Source of the DNA: an uncultured Spirochaetaceae bacterium | Lineage (GTDB): Bacteria > Spirochaetota > Spirochaetia > Treponematales > Treponemataceae | Length of the DNA: 6,722 bases | Reading direction: 5' to 3' | NCBI GenBank assembly: GCA_902796985.1 | Contig: CADBRC010000327.1 | Span: 1-6,722 of the forward strand | Shown: one piece after another, positions 4,123 to 6,722 of the stretch | Position numbering within the stretch: the first letter of the stretch is position 1 | Layout of the letters: every line of letters starts with the position of its first letter | Notes under the pieces: model-generated | Seen by the model: only the letters and a program-made list of their open reading frames with translations | What the model was told of the DNA's origin: nothing | The model's database searches: none | Program-made: the position numbers and the translations under genes

Positions 4123-6720
4123 GTGGCAGACGAGACTCCTCTTTTTCTCCAATATCAGGGACTGAAAGAAAAACATCCGGGTGAAATTCTTTTCTTCCGT
4201 CTGGGTGATTTTTATGAGATGTTTGACGAACAGGCGGAGGAGGTCTCCAAGCTCCTGAACCTGACCCTGACGCACAGGGGCGAGCACCCCATGTGCGGCA
4301 TCCCATATCACGCTTATAAGATCTATCTTGCCCGTCTCCTGCGTTTGGGCAGGAAAGTGACCATCGCAGAACAAATCGGGCCTGTAGCTCCCCACGGGCA
4401 GCTGACGGAACGGAAGGTTGTGGAGACTGTCACTCCGGGAACCGTCCTGGACAGCGAGTTTTTGGACGGCGGGGCCAACAATTTCCTTGCATCGTTCTAT
4501 GTCGCCAAGAAGAAGGCTTCCTTTGCCTATTTGGACGTGACGACCGGGGAATTCAAGGCGACGAGTTTCCCTCTTGACGGTTTGAGCGAAAGTTTCCAGA
4601 AAGAACTTGGACGCTGCAGGCCCCGGGAGCTTCTTCTTCCTGAGAGCACGCGAACGCTCGATTTCATATCCCAGCTTGTCGCTGACCCGGGACGGATTGC
4701 CATATCTTTCTATCCTGACTGGCATTTTAATGCGGGGCAATGTTACGGGAAGCTGCTCTCGCATTTCAAGACAACATCCCTGTCAGGTTTTTCCCTCTCT
4801 GAGGAATCCCCGGAAGTTCCTCCTGCAGGTTTCTTGCTCGACTACATGGAGAAGGCGACAAATTCGCTCTCTCCTCATGTGGAGGGCATTGCTGTTTACA
4901 AGGACAGTGACTATGTTGTTATTGACGAGTCGTCCCGGAAGAACCTGGAGATAACAGAGAACTTGAGGGACGGCACCTTTACGTTCTCACTCCTGGAGTG
5001 CCTGAATCAGACCAAAACATCAATGGGACTGCGTATGCTCCGCCACTTTCTGATGTTTCCCCTTAAGGATGCGGATGCAATACGGATGCGGCAGGAGCAT
5101 ATTTCGCTCTTCGTCAATGACGGCAGCCTGCAACGGAATTTCCGGACCCAGATGGACGGGATACTGGACATAGAGCGGCTTGCCGGCCGTATTGCGATGG
5201 ACAGGGCACATGCCAAGGATTTGAAGGCGCTTGAGCGGAGTCTGAGCCTCTGGCTTGATGCGCAGGAGCTTTTGGGCAGCCTGAACTTCGCCTCCCTTTC
5301 CACTGACACGGCCCGCAAGATAGTCTCCCAGATAGGGGCCGCCATAATGGACGATCCTTCTACCGTGCTTACCGAGGGCAGGATGATACAGACCGGTTGG
5401 TCTGAGGAGCTTGACCGCTGGCGGGAAGTCCGTGATAATTTCAATAAGGTGCTGGAGGAGTACGCGGAGGAAGAACGGCAGGCAACAGGCATCCAGAGTC
5501 TCCGCATAAAGAACACCTCAAGTCTGGGCTATTACATAGAAGTTACGAGGGCCAAGCTTTCCTTGGTTCCAGATTATTTCATAAAAAAGCGAACCCTGGT
5601 GAACATGGACCGCTTCACGACGGCGAGACTTAAGGAGCTTGAGGACAAGCTGAATGAGTCCGGTGAGCGGATTCTGCAGCTGGAGCATGACCTCTTCGTC
5701 GAATTCCGTTCTTCCCTTAAGCAGTATATCGGTTATCTCAGGCAGATGGCAGGCGAGATAGCCTACGCCGACTGTATTTCCGCCCTTGCCGAGTCTGCTG
5801 TCAGGAATTCCTGGACCTGTCCCGTCGTGGAGGACAGTATGGTCTTCAATGTGCGCGCCGGCCGTCATCCGGTCGTTGAAAGACACCTGCCTTCAGGGGA
5901 ATTTGTTCCCAACGATCTGGAGCTTTGTGAGGAGGGGGCGAGCTTTGCCCTCATAACCGGGCCGAACATGGCGGGAAAGAGCACTTTTCTCAGGCAGAAC
6001 GCCCTGATTGCCCTGCTTGCCCAGATAGGAAGCTTTGTGCCTGCTTCCAGCGCACGGCTGGGGATTGTGGACAGAATTTTCTGCAGGGTAGGAGCGAGCG
6101 ACAACCTTGCCCGGGGAGAATCTACCTTTCTGGTGGAGATGTCGGAGACCGCCCGTATCCTGCGGTCTGCCACGGAGCGTTCGCTTGTCATAATGGACGA
6201 GGTAGGACGCGGGACCAGCACGGAGGACGGGCTTTCCATCGCCTGGGCTGTCAGCGAGCATCTTCTGAACTGCATCCGGTGCAAGACACTCTTTGCTACG
6301 CATTATCATGAGCTTACCCGCCTTGAGAACCCGCATATAAAGAAGCTGTGCATGGCTGTCAGCGAGGACGGCAAGGACATCGTATTCTTGCGTAAGGTCA
6401 TCGCTGGGGCCAGCGAGAACAGCTATGGTATCCATGTCGCCCGACTTGCCGGTATCCCCGCTCCGGTGCTGGAGCGGGCAGAAGCAATCCTTTCTCATAT
6501 ACAGTCTGATGCCGAGAACAGGCCTGTCCTTCAGGAATGTGCTGCTCCCGGTCCGGAGCCGGCCGAAAAAAAAGAATCCCCCCAGTCGCTTCCCGGTCTG
6601 TTCAGCGATGAGGAGATTGTTCTTGATGAGATTTTATCATCAGATCCCGACAACCTTACTCCCCTTAAAGCGCTGGAGCTGGTTGCCAGATGGAAGCATA
6701 CTCTCCTGCCCCAAGGCTAG
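4123..6720 (+). CDS. mutS: DNA mismatch repair protein MutS
   Basis: MutS recognises base mismatches and small loops and, with ATP, becomes a sliding clamp that recruits MutL. The 865-aa product (E. coli 853) has every landmark. Mismatch domain: G-D-F-Y-E-M-F with the wedge Phe30 and Glu32, and M-C-G-I-P-Y-H-A at 57-64. Connector about 125-240, lever core about 255-560, and clamp with G-Y-Y-I-E-V-T at 469-475. ATPase: G-R-H-P-V-V-E at 580-586, Walker A G-P-N-M-A-G-K-S-T at 613-621 (Lys619), signature S-T-F-L-V-E-M-S-E-T from 667, Walker B Asp692-Glu693, and T726-H727. No Smr domain is present, so it is MutS1, not MutS2. The acidic tail holds a candidate sliding-clamp motif Q-S-L-P-G-L-F (821-827) and the family's terminal helix L-T-P-L-K-A-L-E (845-852). 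The GTG start is chosen because it lies just after the skp stop and gives the normal N-terminus; the next Met (33) falls inside the wedge motif. An A8 tract sits at 6566-6573. Confidence 0.99.
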   Translation: MADETPLFLQYQGLKEKHPGEILFFRLGDFYEMFDEQAEEVSKLLNLTLTHRGEHPMCGIPYHAYKIYLARLLRLGRKVTIAEQIGPVAPHGQLTERKVVETVTPGTVLDSEFLDGGANNFLASFYVAKKKASFAYLDVTTGEFKATSFPLDGLSESFQKELGRCRPRELLLPESTRTLDFISQLVADPGRIAISFYPDWHFNAGQCYGKLLSHFKTTSLSGFSLSEESPEVPPAGFLLDYMEKATNSLSPHVEGIAVYKDSDYVVIDESSRKNLEITENLRDGTFTFSLLECLNQTKTSMGLRMLRHFLMFPLKDADAIRMRQEHISLFVNDGSLQRNFRTQMDGILDIERLAGRIAMDRAHAKDLKALERSLSLWLDAQELLGSLNFASLSTDTARKIVSQIGAAIMDDPSTVLTEGRMIQTGWSEELDRWREVRDNFNKVLEEYAEEERQATGIQSLRIKNTSSLGYYIEVTRAKLSLVPDYFIKKRTLVNMDRFTTARLKELEDKLNESGERILQLEHDLFVEFRSSLKQYIGYLRQMAGEIAYADCISALAESAVRNSWTCPVVEDSMVFNVRAGRHPVVERHLPSGEFVPNDLELCEEGASFALITGPNMAGKSTFLRQNALIALLAQIGSFVPASSARLGIVDRIFCRVGASDNLARGESTFLVEMSETARILRSATERSLVIMDEVGRGTSTEDGLSIAWAVSEHLLNCIRCKTLFATHYHELTRLENPHIKKLCMAVSEDGKDIVFLRKVIAGASENSYGIHVARLAGIPAPVLERAEAILSHIQSDAENRPVLQECAAPGPEPAEKKESPQSLPGLFSDEEIVLDEILSSDPDNLTPLKALELVARWKHTLLPQG
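6457..6478 (+). repeat. Perfect 8-bp inverted repeat inside mutS
   Basis: CCCGCTCC (6457-6464) and GGAGCGGG (6471-6478) are exact reverse complements around the six-base loop GGTGCT; a G-U pair can extend the stem by one. No T run follows, so it is not an intrinsic terminator. It encodes the conserved I-P-A-P-V-L-E-R-A segment, so it may only reflect codon choice. Confidence 0.6.
6566..6573 (+). repeat. A8 homopolymer in the 3' part of mutS, followed by C6 at 6578-6583
   Basis: Eight consecutive A (reading ...gcc gaa aaa aaa gaa...) are followed four bases later by six C. It is the longest single-base run noticed in the window. Adding one A leads to a TGA at 6609-6611; losing one A opens the frame past the normal stop to the window end. 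Either change would spare the ATPase and alter only the C-terminal tail. Confidence 0.8.
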
Positions 6721-6722
6721 GA

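Noticed and set aside
4078..4764. 228-codon open frame on the - strand, antisense to the skp end and mutS start
   Set aside because: It lies opposite MutS coding sequence with clear catalytic and structural motifs. Its translation shows no recognisable domain or signal, and long antisense frames are expected at this G+C.
5893..6498. 201-codon open frame on the - strand under the mutS ATPase region
   Set aside because: It is a shadow of the strongly conserved ATPase codons, with no supporting ribosome-binding site or recognisable motif.
6479..6500. Intrinsic terminator after the mutS hairpin
   Set aside because: No T run follows the stem, and the coding sequence continues for another 240 bases.

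Overview
The window holds four consecutive genes on the + strand, packed almost without gaps: the 3' end of tamB, then complete bamA, skp (ompH family) and mutS. No RNA gene, mobile element, CRISPR array or intrinsic terminator was seen. No stretch over about 25 bases lacks a gene.

Organism: the order tamB-bamA-skp-mutS matches, from memory, the spirochaete arrangement (Treponema pallidum tp0325-tp0328; Borrelia burgdorferi bb0794-bb0797). In many LPS-making bacteria bamA-skp is instead followed by lpxD, fabZ and lpxA. G+C is roughly 53% judged by eye from a few lines, far above Borrelia. A Treponema-like or related spirochaete of moderate G+C is the best inference; the species cannot be named from this sequence alone.

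Layout: 1-1095 encodes the last 364 residues of TamB, ending in an aromatic-rich strand. After 14 bases bamA runs 1110-3569 (819 aa: signal peptide, five POTRA domains, Omp85 barrel). After 25 bases, which include a clear Shine-Dalgarno, skp runs 3595-4122 (175 aa, signal peptide plus coiled-coil chaperone). The mutS GTG start at 4123 follows the skp TAG with no intervening base and in the same frame; mutS ends at 6720.

How they work together: TamB spans the periplasm and is linked to phospholipid delivery and outer-membrane assembly. BamA folds beta-barrel proteins into the outer membrane. Skp keeps barrel precursors soluble on the way. MutS is unrelated in function (DNA mismatch recognition) but appears to sit in the same transcription unit. 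This is a conserved housekeeping locus and no new system was found. The points most worth a second look are the in-frame single-stop skp/mutS junction, an A8 tract in the 3' part of mutS that could shift its C-terminal tail out of frame, and C-terminal details of TamB and BamA.
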